A DNA stretch of 34,895 nucleotides from positions 1 to 34,895 of the forward strand of contig CAIWTI010000138.1 of the NCBI GenBank assembly GCA_903915545.1. The letters run 5' to 3'. Source of the DNA: an uncultured Actinomycetes bacterium (GTDB taxonomy: Bacteria; Actinomycetota; Thermoleophilia; Gaiellales; Gaiellaceae). The translations under genes and the position numbers were made by a program. This document shows, piece after piece, positions 16,508-23,942 of the stretch (position 1 is its first letter; each line of letters starts with the position of its first letter). The notes under the pieces are model-generated. The model had not been told where the DNA came from. It did no database searches and worked only from the letters and a program-made list of their open reading frames with translations.

Positions 16508-17725
16508 CTACACGGGCTCCACGTCGATGTCGACGAGGGTGGCAGCTTCCTCGGCACGTTCAAGTGCTTCAAGGTTCGTGTCAGCGATCGCGATCACGTA
16601 CCCGCGACGGTCGTTGTCGACCTGCACGGGGCGAATCACCTCACCCACCTCGATGTAGGTGCCGGCGCCAACAACGCCGGGCGCGGCGAGGACATTGTCG
16701 AGCGACCCGAGTCGAGTGACACGGCCGGCGGGCAATGGCCCGGGCGATGAGGTGAGGAAGCGGATCGCGAGTGGCTGTCGAAATTTCGGCTTCACGATGT
16801 CGTCTGTCAGCGGATCGCCGAGCGCCATGCGCAGCTGGACGTCGATCAGGTCGACGCCGACCGCGTGCTTCACCAGATCGGCCATCTGCCCGCCAGGGAT
16901 CCGTGCGGCGCACTCGACGACGACGACGCGACCGTCGGGTGTCGCGATCAGCTGCGGGAACGCAATGCCGGTCTTCATTCCAAGGGCGCGTGGGGTGTGG
17001 ACGGCGACGCGCTCGGCCTCTTCCTGCTGATCGCCGTAGACCGTTGCGGGATACACGTGAATCCAGCCGACACCGAAGCCCTTCCCCGGTGGGCGCAGTC
17101 GGTCGGAAAGCGTCAGCACCGAGAGTTCGCCCTCGCGACCGATCACGATGCCGTTCATCTCGATGCCCTCGACGTACTCCTCGAGGATCGCCTCACCGGT
17201 TGGCGAGAGCGTCACGGCCTCGTGCAGGTGCGCATCGATGTCGTCGATCGACTCGACCCGGTGAACGCCGCGCTGGCCGCCAGAGTTCGCTGGCTTCAAG
17301 ACCGCAGGAAAGCCGACTTCGTCGGCCGCACGCCGTCGCTCCGAGATCGTGCGCAGCCCGGCAAAGCGCGGCTGCGGAACGCCGGCCTCAGCGAGCAGGC
17401 GTCGCATCGTCACCTTGTGCGTCATCGCGTGGGCCGCTTCGGTTCCGATACCCGGGAGGCCGCGCGCCTCGGCGATCGCGGCAACGATCGGCACCGCGCG
17501 GTCGGCCGACACGGTCAGGACACCATCGAACTCAAACCCGTCAATTGCCGCGAGTACCGCGTCGAGATCGGCGAAGTCGACGACGAACTTCACATCGGCC
17601 TCAGCGAGGCCGGGTGCGTCGGCGTTGCCGTCGACGGCTGCGACGGTCAATCCCAGCGACTTCGCGTAGAGGATCGCGCGCTGCTGGTGCTTGCCGGCAC
17701 CGACGAAGAGAACCGTGCGGCTCAT
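16508..17725 (-). CDS. ATP-grasp ligase (amino-acid-ligase-like)
   Basis: A 405-residue ATP-grasp protein. An N-terminal GAGKHQQRAILYAKSLGL nucleotide-binding-like domain is followed by a PQPRF segment, FPAVLKPANSGGQRGV as the ATP-binding strand/loop, and VVVECAARIPGGQMADLV near the metal site. The C-terminal lobe of about 90 residues resembles that of L-amino acid ligases of the BacD type. I use ATG 17725, which overlaps the methyltransferase stop as ATGA; the track's start at 17989 is a run-in. It resembles the ligase at 24893 in domain order and motifs and is probably paralogous. Substrates are unknown. Confidence 0.87.
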   Translation of the reverse strand: MSRTVLFVGAGKHQQRAILYAKSLGLTVAAVDGNADAPGLAEADVKFVVDFADLDAVLAAIDGFEFDGVLTVSADRAVPIVAAIAEARGLPGIGTEAAHAMTHKVTMRRLLAEAGVPQPRFAGLRTISERRRAADEVGFPAVLKPANSGGQRGVHRVESIDDIDAHLHEAVTLSPTGEAILEEYVEGIEMNGIVIGREGELSVLTLSDRLRPPGKGFGVGWIHVYPATVYGDQQEEAERVAVHTPRALGMKTGIAFPQLIATPDGRVVVVECAARIPGGQMADLVKHAVGVDLIDVQLRMALGDPLTDDIVKPKFRQPLAIRFLTSSPGPLPAGRVTRLGSLDNVLAAPGVVGAGTYIEVGEVIRPVQVDNDRRGYVIAIADTNLEALERAEEAATLVDIDVEPV

Positions 17726-18720
17726 GCTGCGTCCCCTGCGCCGTCGCCACGGGTTGAGCGGCGAGGCTCGTCTTTGTGGCGGAAGTCGCGCACTGCGAGG
17801 CGAACGGTCTCGGTCAAGCTCTTCGGTCGCAGCTCGGCACACAGCACCGCTGATGCCGCGGGGCCACGTTCGCCGTAGCGCGCACCATCCGGCACGAATG
17901 CGGCAGTCGAGCGCCAACCGTCGGCGCCAAGCTCGTACACCTCGTCTTCGAACACGAGGAAGCCGGCCTTCTCGAAGAGTTCGATCCACGCTGCGGGCGT
18001 CCGTTGCACCTGCCAGCCGAGCTCCTGATGTTCGCCAGCGGGAACGGAGATCAGCAGGCGGCCGTGTCCGGAAAGGACGCGGCGAAACTCCTTCAACGCG
18101 CGCAGCTGGCCTTCGGGTTCATGCGCAGCCGTGAGTCCATACACCTGGTTGTCGAGGCCAATGTGCTCAAGCGTTGAGATGCAGAAGGCGAGGTCGAACG
18201 AGCCATCCTGGAACGGAAGCTCACGCAGGTCGGCGACAACCCGGTTCACGCCAGGCACGGCGGCTTCAGCCAGGTCGACTCCGGTCAGTTCGGCGATACC
18301 GAGGCTGACAAGGCCCGCAAGGTAGGACGGCTCCGCAAACGCGTATCCGGCATCGAGTACCCGCCGCTCACCTCCGTAGCGGCTCAGGCACCAAGGGATC
18401 TCGACGAGCCGCTCATCGGTGTTAGCCGGCGCGACGAGGCCACGTGGGCGCGCCCCAGACCGTCGCGCGCCTGCGGCAAGCGCGAGACCGTCGTCGAGCA
18501 ACGTCACGCGGGTGACTTCGTCGTCGCGTGTCAGCTCCCGCAAGAGCGTCGCCCGCGAGAGCGTGCCGTCGGCTAGTCGCGCGAGTGCGCGGGCGCGGCC
18601 TGCCTCCTCGGGAGGCCGTCGCAGCACGAGACGCCACGCCCGCTCGACGAACTGTTCGTCGGAGCCCGCGACCCCGTCGATCCACGAGGTCAGTACCGGG
18701 TTGGGGGCCGGGGCAGTCAC
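17722..18720 (-). CDS. SAM-dependent methyltransferase with N-terminal helical domain
   Basis: A two-part protein of 332 residues. The N-terminal part, with FVERAWRLVLRRPPEEAGRA, resembles DUF4214-type helical modules. The C-terminal class I methyltransferase domain has VLDAGYAFAEPSYLAGL (atypical motif I), ELTGVDLAE, and FDLAFCISTLEHIG as motif IV. I choose GTG 18720 over the track's GTG 18762 because TATCCT lies 7 nt upstream with no ribosome binding site, the same leaderless geometry as other unit-first genes here; GTG 18762 remains possible. It heads the minus-strand glycan operon. The methyl acceptor is likely a sugar or lipid-linked sugar, but this is not shown. Confidence 0.8.
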   Translation of the reverse strand: MTAPAPNPVLTSWIDGVAGSDEQFVERAWRLVLRRPPEEAGRARALARLADGTLSRATLLRELTRDDEVTRVTLLDDGLALAAGARRSGARPRGLVAPANTDERLVEIPWCLSRYGGERRVLDAGYAFAEPSYLAGLVSLGIAELTGVDLAEAAVPGVNRVVADLRELPFQDGSFDLAFCISTLEHIGLDNQVYGLTAAHEPEGQLRALKEFRRVLSGHGRLLISVPAGEHQELGWQVQRTPAAWIELFEKAGFLVFEDEVYELGADGWRSTAAFVPDGARYGERGPAASAVLCAELRPKSLTETVRLAVRDFRHKDEPRRSTRGDGAGDAA

Positions 18721-18806
18721 CCGGTGAAGGATACGGCGAGCGGCGGCAGGCCCTACCGACACCGACCAATTCCCTAGACCTGTGCGGAAACAACTACGCT
18801 TCCGAC
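18721..18806. promoter_or_regulatory. Divergent promoter region with two leaderless -10 boxes
   Basis: The 86-bp gap feeds two operons. On the - strand TATCCT (18733-18728) lies 7 nt before GTG 18720. On the + strand TACGCT (18795-18800) lies 6 nt before ATG 18807. Neither start has a Shine-Dalgarno, and both -35 regions are weak, which could mean activation by an unseen factor. Confidence 0.5.
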
Positions 18807-19775
18807 ATGGCTCTCTCCGGCAAGAAAATCGTGATTACCGGTGGCGCAGGATTTATCGCGACCACCCTCGCGCGACGTCTCGTTGATAGCAACGAGATCA
18901 TCGCGATCGACAACCTGCACCGAAACACGCTGGAGCAGACCGACCTTGGGTCGCACCCGAACTTCACGCTGCACCAGGCCGACGTGCTCGACGCTGCAGC
19001 GCTCCGAGAGCTTGCTGCCGGAGCGACGCACATCGTTCACTGCGCGGCGATCGCGGGGGTCGACACGGTGCTCGCGAGCCCCGTGCGGACGATGCGCGTG
19101 AACGTCATCGGCACCTACAACGCCCTTGAGGCAGCGCTCGCCACGATCGGCACGCTTGAGCGCTTCGTCGATTTCTCGACCAGCGAAGTGTTTGGCACGC
19201 ACGCCTACAACGTCTCGGAGGGTCAGGTCTCGACGATCGGCTCGGTGGGTGAGGCTCGATGGACGTACGCCGTCTCGAAGCTTGCGGGCGAGCACATGGC
19301 GCACGCCTACCACGAGGAACTTGGCCTTCCGACCGTCACCGTCCACCCGTTCAACGTCTTTGGCCCTGGCCAGATCGGTGGCGGCGCGATTCGCGCGTTC
19401 ATCGAGGACGCGCTCTCTGGCCGCAACCTCACTGTTCGTGGCGATGGCTCGCAGATTCGGGCGTGGTGCTACGTCGACGACATGGTCGAAGGCGTGCTCG
19501 CCTGCCTCGAACACCCGAACGCTGTTGGTCAGGCCTTCAACATCGGGAACCCCCGCTCGTCGGTGACGATCTTCGATCTCGCGACTCGGGTCAAGCGCCT
19601 CACGGAGTGCACCGGCGAGATCGTCTTCGCACCGCTCGGGTATGTCGACGTCGAGCTTCGAATCCCGAACGTGACGAAGGCGCGAGAGCTGATCGGGTGG
19701 GAGCCGAGCGTCGAACTCGACGACGGTCTCATTCGGACGATTGAAGCGTTCCGGAACCGCGCCGGCGCCGCGTGA
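18807..19775 (+). CDS. NAD-dependent sugar-nucleotide epimerase/dehydratase
   Basis: A 322-residue extended SDR enzyme. The NAD-binding GGAGFIA motif is at residues 12-18, the catalytic STSE at 124-127, and Y-x-x-x-K as YAVSK at 154-158. NVFGPGQIGGGA and GDGSQIRAWCYVDD are typical sugar-nucleotide-binding segments. I take ATG 18807, 6 nt after a TACGCT box; the track start at 18528 runs into the divergent gene. Its stop overlaps the DegT aminotransferase GTG, which suggests they act in sequence to make an amino sugar through a keto intermediate. Epimerase versus 4,6-dehydratase cannot be settled by eye. Confidence 0.88.
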   Translation: MALSGKKIVITGGAGFIATTLARRLVDSNEIIAIDNLHRNTLEQTDLGSHPNFTLHQADVLDAAALRELAAGATHIVHCAAIAGVDTVLASPVRTMRVNVIGTYNALEAALATIGTLERFVDFSTSEVFGTHAYNVSEGQVSTIGSVGEARWTYAVSKLAGEHMAHAYHEELGLPTVTVHPFNVFGPGQIGGGAIRAFIEDALSGRNLTVRGDGSQIRAWCYVDDMVEGVLACLEHPNAVGQAFNIGNPRSSVTIFDLATRVKRLTECTGEIVFAPLGYVDVELRIPNVTKARELIGWEPSVELDDGLIRTIEAFRNRAGAA

Positions 19776-20836
19776 CCGACACGCTGCCGCCCGTCCGCCT
19801 CGGTAAGCCCGATGTCGGAGCCGCAGAACTCGCTGCTGTTGCAGCAGTCGTCGAGACCGGCATGCTCACGATGGGCCCGAAGGTTGCCGAGTTTGAGGCG
19901 GAGATTGCGAAGGCGTGCGGGACCGCGCATGCGGTCGCCGTCTCATCAGGCACTGCCGCGCTACACCTCGCGGTGATCGCGCTTGGTCTTGAGCCGGGCG
20001 ACGAGGTGCTTGTTCCGGCCTACACCTTCCCCGCGACGGCGAATGTCGTCGCGCTGTCGGGCCTGCGCCCAGTGCTTGTTGATGTTGACCCGGTGACGAT
20101 GAATGTCGATCCGACGAAGATCGAGGTTGGCCCGAAGACGAAGGCGATGCTGGCCGTTCACCTCTTCGGTCGTCCGGCGCGGGTCGAAGAGCTCCCCGAC
20201 CTGCCGCTGATTGAGGATGCCGCGGGTGCCCTCGGCGCGCTTCACCGCGGACGTCCGTGCGGCTCGCTCGGAATCGCAGGCTGCTTCAGCTTCCATCCGC
20301 GCAAGACTGTGACCACGGGCGAGGGTGGAGCGGTAACGACCGATGACGACGAGGTCGCCGACGTGATTCGGCAGTGGCGCCACCACGGCTGGCGTCCGCC
20401 GACCGCGACCGACATGCCGAGTCCAGGCCTCAACTATCGGATTCCCGACATCCTTTGCGCGATCGGGATTCCGCAGATGCAGCGGCTACCTGAGCTCCTC
20501 GCCGCACGCACGCGGATCGCTGCGGGGTACTCGGAGCGTCTCCAGGATCTGCCGGTCGTGCTCCCCGAAGCCGACGCGGGCGATGTCCATGGTTGGCAGG
20601 CCTACGTGATTCAGCTCGACGATCGCGATCGTGTGCTGGCGGCGTTGCGCGCCCAGGGCATCGAGGCGCAGATCGGGACCTACGCGCTGCACCGCCTTGG
20701 GGCCTACCGCGATCAAGGGCCATTCCCTGGCGCCAGCAGTGTGTTCGAGCGGGGCATGGCGTTGCCGTTCCACACGAGCCTCACCGAGTCTGAGCTCGAT
20801 CGTGTGACCGACGCGATTCGCTCGCTGATCTCCTAA
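19772..20836 (+). CDS. DegT/DnrJ/EryC1 sugar aminotransferase
   Basis: A 354-residue PLP-dependent fold-type I enzyme that transaminates nucleotide-linked keto sugars. SSGTAALHL (58-66) binds the cofactor phosphate, and the PLP lysine is K178 in SFHPRKTVTTGEGG. The IEDAAGALGA segment holds the Asp/Ala pair over the pyridine ring. The GTG at 19772 overlaps the epimerase stop (GTGA), marking a two-step unit. HPRKTVTTGEGG is typical of the 3- or 4-aminotransferases of surface amino sugars. The regiochemistry is not resolved. A second member of the family is at 26117. Confidence 0.93.
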   Translation: MTDTLPPVRLGKPDVGAAELAAVAAVVETGMLTMGPKVAEFEAEIAKACGTAHAVAVSSGTAALHLAVIALGLEPGDEVLVPAYTFPATANVVALSGLRPVLVDVDPVTMNVDPTKIEVGPKTKAMLAVHLFGRPARVEELPDLPLIEDAAGALGALHRGRPCGSLGIAGCFSFHPRKTVTTGEGGAVTTDDDEVADVIRQWRHHGWRPPTATDMPSPGLNYRIPDILCAIGIPQMQRLPELLAARTRIAAGYSERLQDLPVVLPEADAGDVHGWQAYVIQLDDRDRVLAALRAQGIEAQIGTYALHRLGAYRDQGPFPGASSVFERGMALPFHTSLTESELDRVTDAIRSLIS

Positions 20837-20848
20837 CGTGCAGCTCTC

Positions 20849-20877
20849 TTGACAAGTTAGTGAGTCACCACTAACTT
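20849..20877 (+). promoter_or_regulatory. tetR promoter with embedded palindromic operator
   Basis: TTGACA (20849-20854), 17 nt and TAACTT (20872-20877) form a good promoter, with the start point predicted at the ATG of the regulator (20884). A perfect 9-bp inverted repeat AAGTTAGTG-N6-CACTAACTT (20854-20877) fills the space between and across both boxes. This is the expected arrangement for TetR autorepression. Confidence 0.85.
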
Positions 20878-20883
20878 ACGCGC

Positions 20884-21468
20884 ATGGTTGTTGTTGAACG
20901 CAAGTCACGTGAGGAGCGGCTCGAGGCCGTCCTCGATGCTGCCCTCGAGGAGTTCGGCACCAAGGGCTACCACGGGGGTTCGACCGAGGACATCGCCCGA
21001 CGGGCGGGGATCTCGCAGCCGTACGTCTTCCGGCTCTTCGGCACCAAGCGAGACCTCTTCGAGGCGCTCGTTCGCCGCTGCTTCGCCGAGACGCTGACGA
21101 TGTTCGAGCACGCCGCCGAAGGGCTGCGTGGAATGGAGGCTCTGGAAGCGATCGGTGCCTCCTACATGGAGCAGCTCCTCACCGATCAGCTGCGGCTCCG
21201 CGCTCAAATGCAGGCGTACTCCGCTTGCGACGACCCCGTGATCTGCACCGCTGTTCGCCAGGGCTATGGGGAGCTTGTTGGCTTCGCGGAACGTGTCTCT
21301 GGTCTCGACCCGGCGGAGATCTCCGCCTTCTTTGCCAAGGGAATGCTGCTGAACGTGATCGCCTCGATGGGGCTTACCCCAGTCGATCTTGCAGCCGGCT
21401 CGGTCGCCGAACCCTGGGCTGTTCGCCTGCTCGAAGGCTGTAAGCCAGCACCGCACGCTCTTCCCTAA
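20884..21468 (+). CDS. TetR-family transcriptional regulator
   Basis: A 194-residue regulator with an N-terminal TetR helix-turn-helix at roughly residues 12-58 (LDAALEEFGTKGYHGGSTED, then AGISQPYVFRLFGTKRDLF). The remaining, mostly helical, domain should bind a ligand. The start ATG falls exactly where transcription should begin, so its mRNA is probably leaderless. The perfect palindrome between its own -35 and -10 is the likely operator. The next gene, 50 nt downstream on the same strand, is a DHA2 exporter, a common partner. The inferred role is to repress itself and the exporter until a ligand binds; the ligand is unknown. Confidence 0.92.
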   Translation: MVVVERKSREERLEAVLDAALEEFGTKGYHGGSTEDIARRAGISQPYVFRLFGTKRDLFEALVRRCFAETLTMFEHAAEGLRGMEALEAIGASYMEQLLTDQLRLRAQMQAYSACDDPVICTAVRQGYGELVGFAERVSGLDPAEISAFFAKGMLLNVIASMGLTPVDLAAGSVAEPWAVRLLEGCKPAPHALP

Positions 21469-21518
21469 GGCCTTTCGCGCCCATTCCCATCTCTTTTTTT
21501 TGACCTCGGAGGTAAGTG

Positions 21519-22919
21519 ATGAATCACAAAGTACGCTGGACATTCGCGATCAGTTCCCTCGCGGTGTTCATGGTCACGCTCGACAACTTGGTCGTGACGA
21601 CGGCGATTCCCGTCATCCGCAAAGACCTACACGCAGGCATCGCAGGGCTTGAATGGACTGTGAACGCCTACACCCTAGTGTTCGCTGTCTTGCTCCTCAC
21701 AGGAGCGGCCCTCGGTGACCGCTTCGGCCGCCGGCTCGTCTTCTCGATCGGGCTCGGCATCTTCACGCTCTCGTCCGCAGCCGCGGCACTCGCTCCGACG
21801 ATCGGCGTGCTTGACGCAGCTCGTGCGTTGCAGGGTCTTGGTGGTGCAATCGTGATGCCGCTTTCACTCACGATCCTTTCGGCGGCCGTTCCCGCCGAAC
21901 GGCGTGGCCTTGCCCTCGGCGCGTGGGGCGGTGTCTCCGGGCTTGCGGTCGCCTTCGGGCCGCTGGTTGGCGGTGCCGTCGTCGATGGCATCTCGTGGCA
22001 CTGGATCTTCTGGCTGAACGTTCCGATCGGTCTCGTGCTTGCGCCTCTCGCGATGCTCCGCCTCGACGAGAGCCGCGGGCCGGCAAACACGTTTGACCTG
22101 CGCGGACTCGTGCTGATCAGCGGCGGCCTGTTTGGCATCGTTTGGGGTCTCGTCCGTGGGAACTCCGTCGGCTGGGGTTCACCCGAGATCGTCGCGGCGA
22201 TCGTGCTGGGCATCGTCCTTGTCGTTGCGTTCGTGCTCTGGGAGATGCGGGCCGAGCATCCCATGCTTCCGCTCCGCTTCTTCCGCAGCCGTGCGTTCAC
22301 CCTCTCAAGCGTTGCCTCGCTGTTGATGAGCTTCGGCATGTTCGGCTCGGTGTTCCTGCTTGCGCAGTTCTTCCAGACCGTGCAGGGCTACTCGCCGCTC
22401 GGATCGGGGCTGCGGATCCTGCCGTGGACGGCGATGCCAATGATCGTCGCGCCGATCGCCGGTGCGATGTCTGATCGGATCGGCGGGCACCGGTTGCTCG
22501 GCACCGGTCTCGCACTGCAGGCAATCGGCCTCGCATGGATCGCGGCAGTGTCGACGCCGACGACGCCCTACACCGATCTGATCCTGCCCTTCTCGCTCTC
22601 GGGCATCGGCATGGGCCTCTTCTTTGCACCAGTCGCAAACGTCGTGCTCTCCTCGGTGCGGCCGGAAGAAGAGGGCCAGGCATCGGGCGCAAACAATGCG
22701 ATCCGCGAACTTGGCGGAGTCCTTGGCGTGGCAGTTCTTGTTGCGATCTTTGCCCACTACGGCGGGTACCAATCGGGGCAGGCCTTCACGGACGGCCTCG
22801 TCCCGTCGGTGTGGGTCGGTGCAGTCATCGTCGCTATCGGCTCGATCGCCGCCTACGGCATCGGCAGACAGCGTCGCGCGCACGCGACCGCCAACGTTCC
22901 CGCGCTCGAATCGGTCTAG
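21519..22919 (+). CDS. MFS multidrug-type exporter (DHA2, EmrB/QacA family)
   Basis: A 466-residue, 14-segment major facilitator of the drug:proton antiporter 2 family. It shows LDNLVVTTAIPVI in TM1, ALGDRFGRR as motif A and LQGLGGAIVMPLSLT as part of motif C. FWLNVPIGLVLAPLAM and SLLMSFGMFGSVFLLAQFFQ follow. ATG 21519 has GGAGG with 6-nt spacing, unlike the leaderless genes around it; GTG 21516 in the same frame is too close to that box. It follows the TetR gene and is presumably controlled by it. It is clearly distinct in sequence from the exporter at 11615. Substrate unknown. Confidence 0.9.
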   Translation: MNHKVRWTFAISSLAVFMVTLDNLVVTTAIPVIRKDLHAGIAGLEWTVNAYTLVFAVLLLTGAALGDRFGRRLVFSIGLGIFTLSSAAAALAPTIGVLDAARALQGLGGAIVMPLSLTILSAAVPAERRGLALGAWGGVSGLAVAFGPLVGGAVVDGISWHWIFWLNVPIGLVLAPLAMLRLDESRGPANTFDLRGLVLISGGLFGIVWGLVRGNSVGWGSPEIVAAIVLGIVLVVAFVLWEMRAEHPMLPLRFFRSRAFTLSSVASLLMSFGMFGSVFLLAQFFQTVQGYSPLGSGLRILPWTAMPMIVAPIAGAMSDRIGGHRLLGTGLALQAIGLAWIAAVSTPTTPYTDLILPFSLSGIGMGLFFAPVANVVLSSVRPEEEGQASGANNAIRELGGVLGVAVLVAIFAHYGGYQSGQAFTDGLVPSVWVGAVIVAIGSIAAYGIGRQRRAHATANVPALESV

Positions 22920-22940
22920 CGAGCTCGCGACGGTATAGGC

Positions 22941-22963
22941 TCCCTCGGTCCATGACCGAGGGA
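22941..22963 (+). repeat. Perfect inverted repeat centred on a start codon
   Basis: TCCCTCGGTC and GACCGAGGGA form a perfect 10-bp inverted repeat with a CAT spacer, so the ATG of the following glycosyltransferase lies at its centre. As DNA it could be an operator. As RNA it could hide the start codon or act as a weak terminator for the exporter, though no T-run follows. Confidence 0.6.
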
Positions 22964-23866
22964 GCCTTGCTGTCAGTCGTCGTCACCGTCCTCAACGAGG
23001 CCGGAACTGTTGGTGAGCTCCATCGCCGTGTCGCCGACACGCTCGGGGATCGTCCGTTCGAGCTGATCTTCGTCGACGACGGCTCGACCGACGGCACGTT
23101 CGAGGCGCTTCGGACGATCTGTGCGGAGGACACCCGCGTTCGGGTTATTCGGCTGAAGCGGAACTTCGGTCAGCATCCCGCGATGCACGCAGGCCTCGTT
23201 CGGTCGCACGGCACGCAGATCGTGACGATGGATGGTGATCTCCAGAACCAGCCAGAAGACATCCCAAAGCTCGTCGCAGCGCTCAGCCGTGTCGATGTCG
23301 CCTCGGGTCGTCGCGTCGACCGCGCCGATTCAGTTGGTCGCACGTTGCCCTCGCGGGTGATCAACGGGCTCCTTCGTCGCTTCACGGGCGTTCCGATCTC
23401 TGACTTCGGCTGCGCCTTCAACGCGTATCGGCGTGATGCGATCGAACCGCTCTTCCCGTCGATTGGCAAGCAGAAGTTCACGAAGGCGCTCGTGCTTGCG
23501 AGCGGCGCGAGCGTCGAGGAGGTCGACGTTGCGCACGCGGCAAGCCGCGCCGGCTCGTCGTACTCGCCGATTCGTCTCGTGCGGCTCGCGCTCCACGTCG
23601 TTGTTGGGTTCTGGCCACAGCCGATCCAGTGGATCGGCCTCGCCCTCGGGCTCGTCTGCTCGGCCGCTGCCGCGATCCTCGCGGTCTATGGCGTCGTCTA
23701 CTGGATCGACCAGTCGAACTTTCCAGGCCCGCTCTTTGCCGGCACCGGGATCGTGTTCGTCCTCGGTGTCGAAGGCTTCATCCTTGCGCTGATCGGGGAG
23801 TACCTCGGCCGGATTCAGCGCGACGTCGAGAACCGACCGCTCTACGCGGTGCGCGAAGAGTTGTAA
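22952..23866 (+). CDS. Polyprenyl-phosphate glycosyltransferase (GT2, ArnC/GtrB/DPM1-like)
   Basis: A 304-residue protein with an N-terminal GT2 domain: LSVVVTVLNEAGTV, then FVDDGSTDGT, and TMDGDLQNQPEDIP with the metal-binding DGD. The family marker KQKFTKALVLASGA precedes two C-terminal membrane helices (about 215-245 and 255-285). Relatives charge undecaprenyl or dolichyl phosphate with a sugar for use outside the membrane. ATG 22952 is inside the track's larger frame (22535), which runs back into the exporter gene. The start has no ribosome binding site; TATAGGCT lies 10-12 nt upstream. It fits as donor-maker for the GT-C-like protein at 29092. Confidence 0.9.
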   Translation: MTEGALLSVVVTVLNEAGTVGELHRRVADTLGDRPFELIFVDDGSTDGTFEALRTICAEDTRVRVIRLKRNFGQHPAMHAGLVRSHGTQIVTMDGDLQNQPEDIPKLVAALSRVDVASGRRVDRADSVGRTLPSRVINGLLRRFTGVPISDFGCAFNAYRRDAIEPLFPSIGKQKFTKALVLASGASVEEVDVAHAASRAGSSYSPIRLVRLALHVVVGFWPQPIQWIGLALGLVCSAAAAILAVYGVVYWIDQSNFPGPLFAGTGIVFVLGVEGFILALIGEYLGRIQRDVENRPLYAVREEL

Positions 23867-23942
23867 GCTCCGAATCCGCGCGGGACGCCGCGCCGTCCGC
23901 CTGGGGCGGGCGTGGTCGACGAACACGGGGGCAGGGCAAGCA

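Noticed and set aside
16771-17878. Long + strand ORFs (328 and 337 aa) over the ATP-grasp gene
   Set aside because: Arg/Ser-rich or charged translations without folds, lying on the complement of a well-supported ATP-grasp gene.
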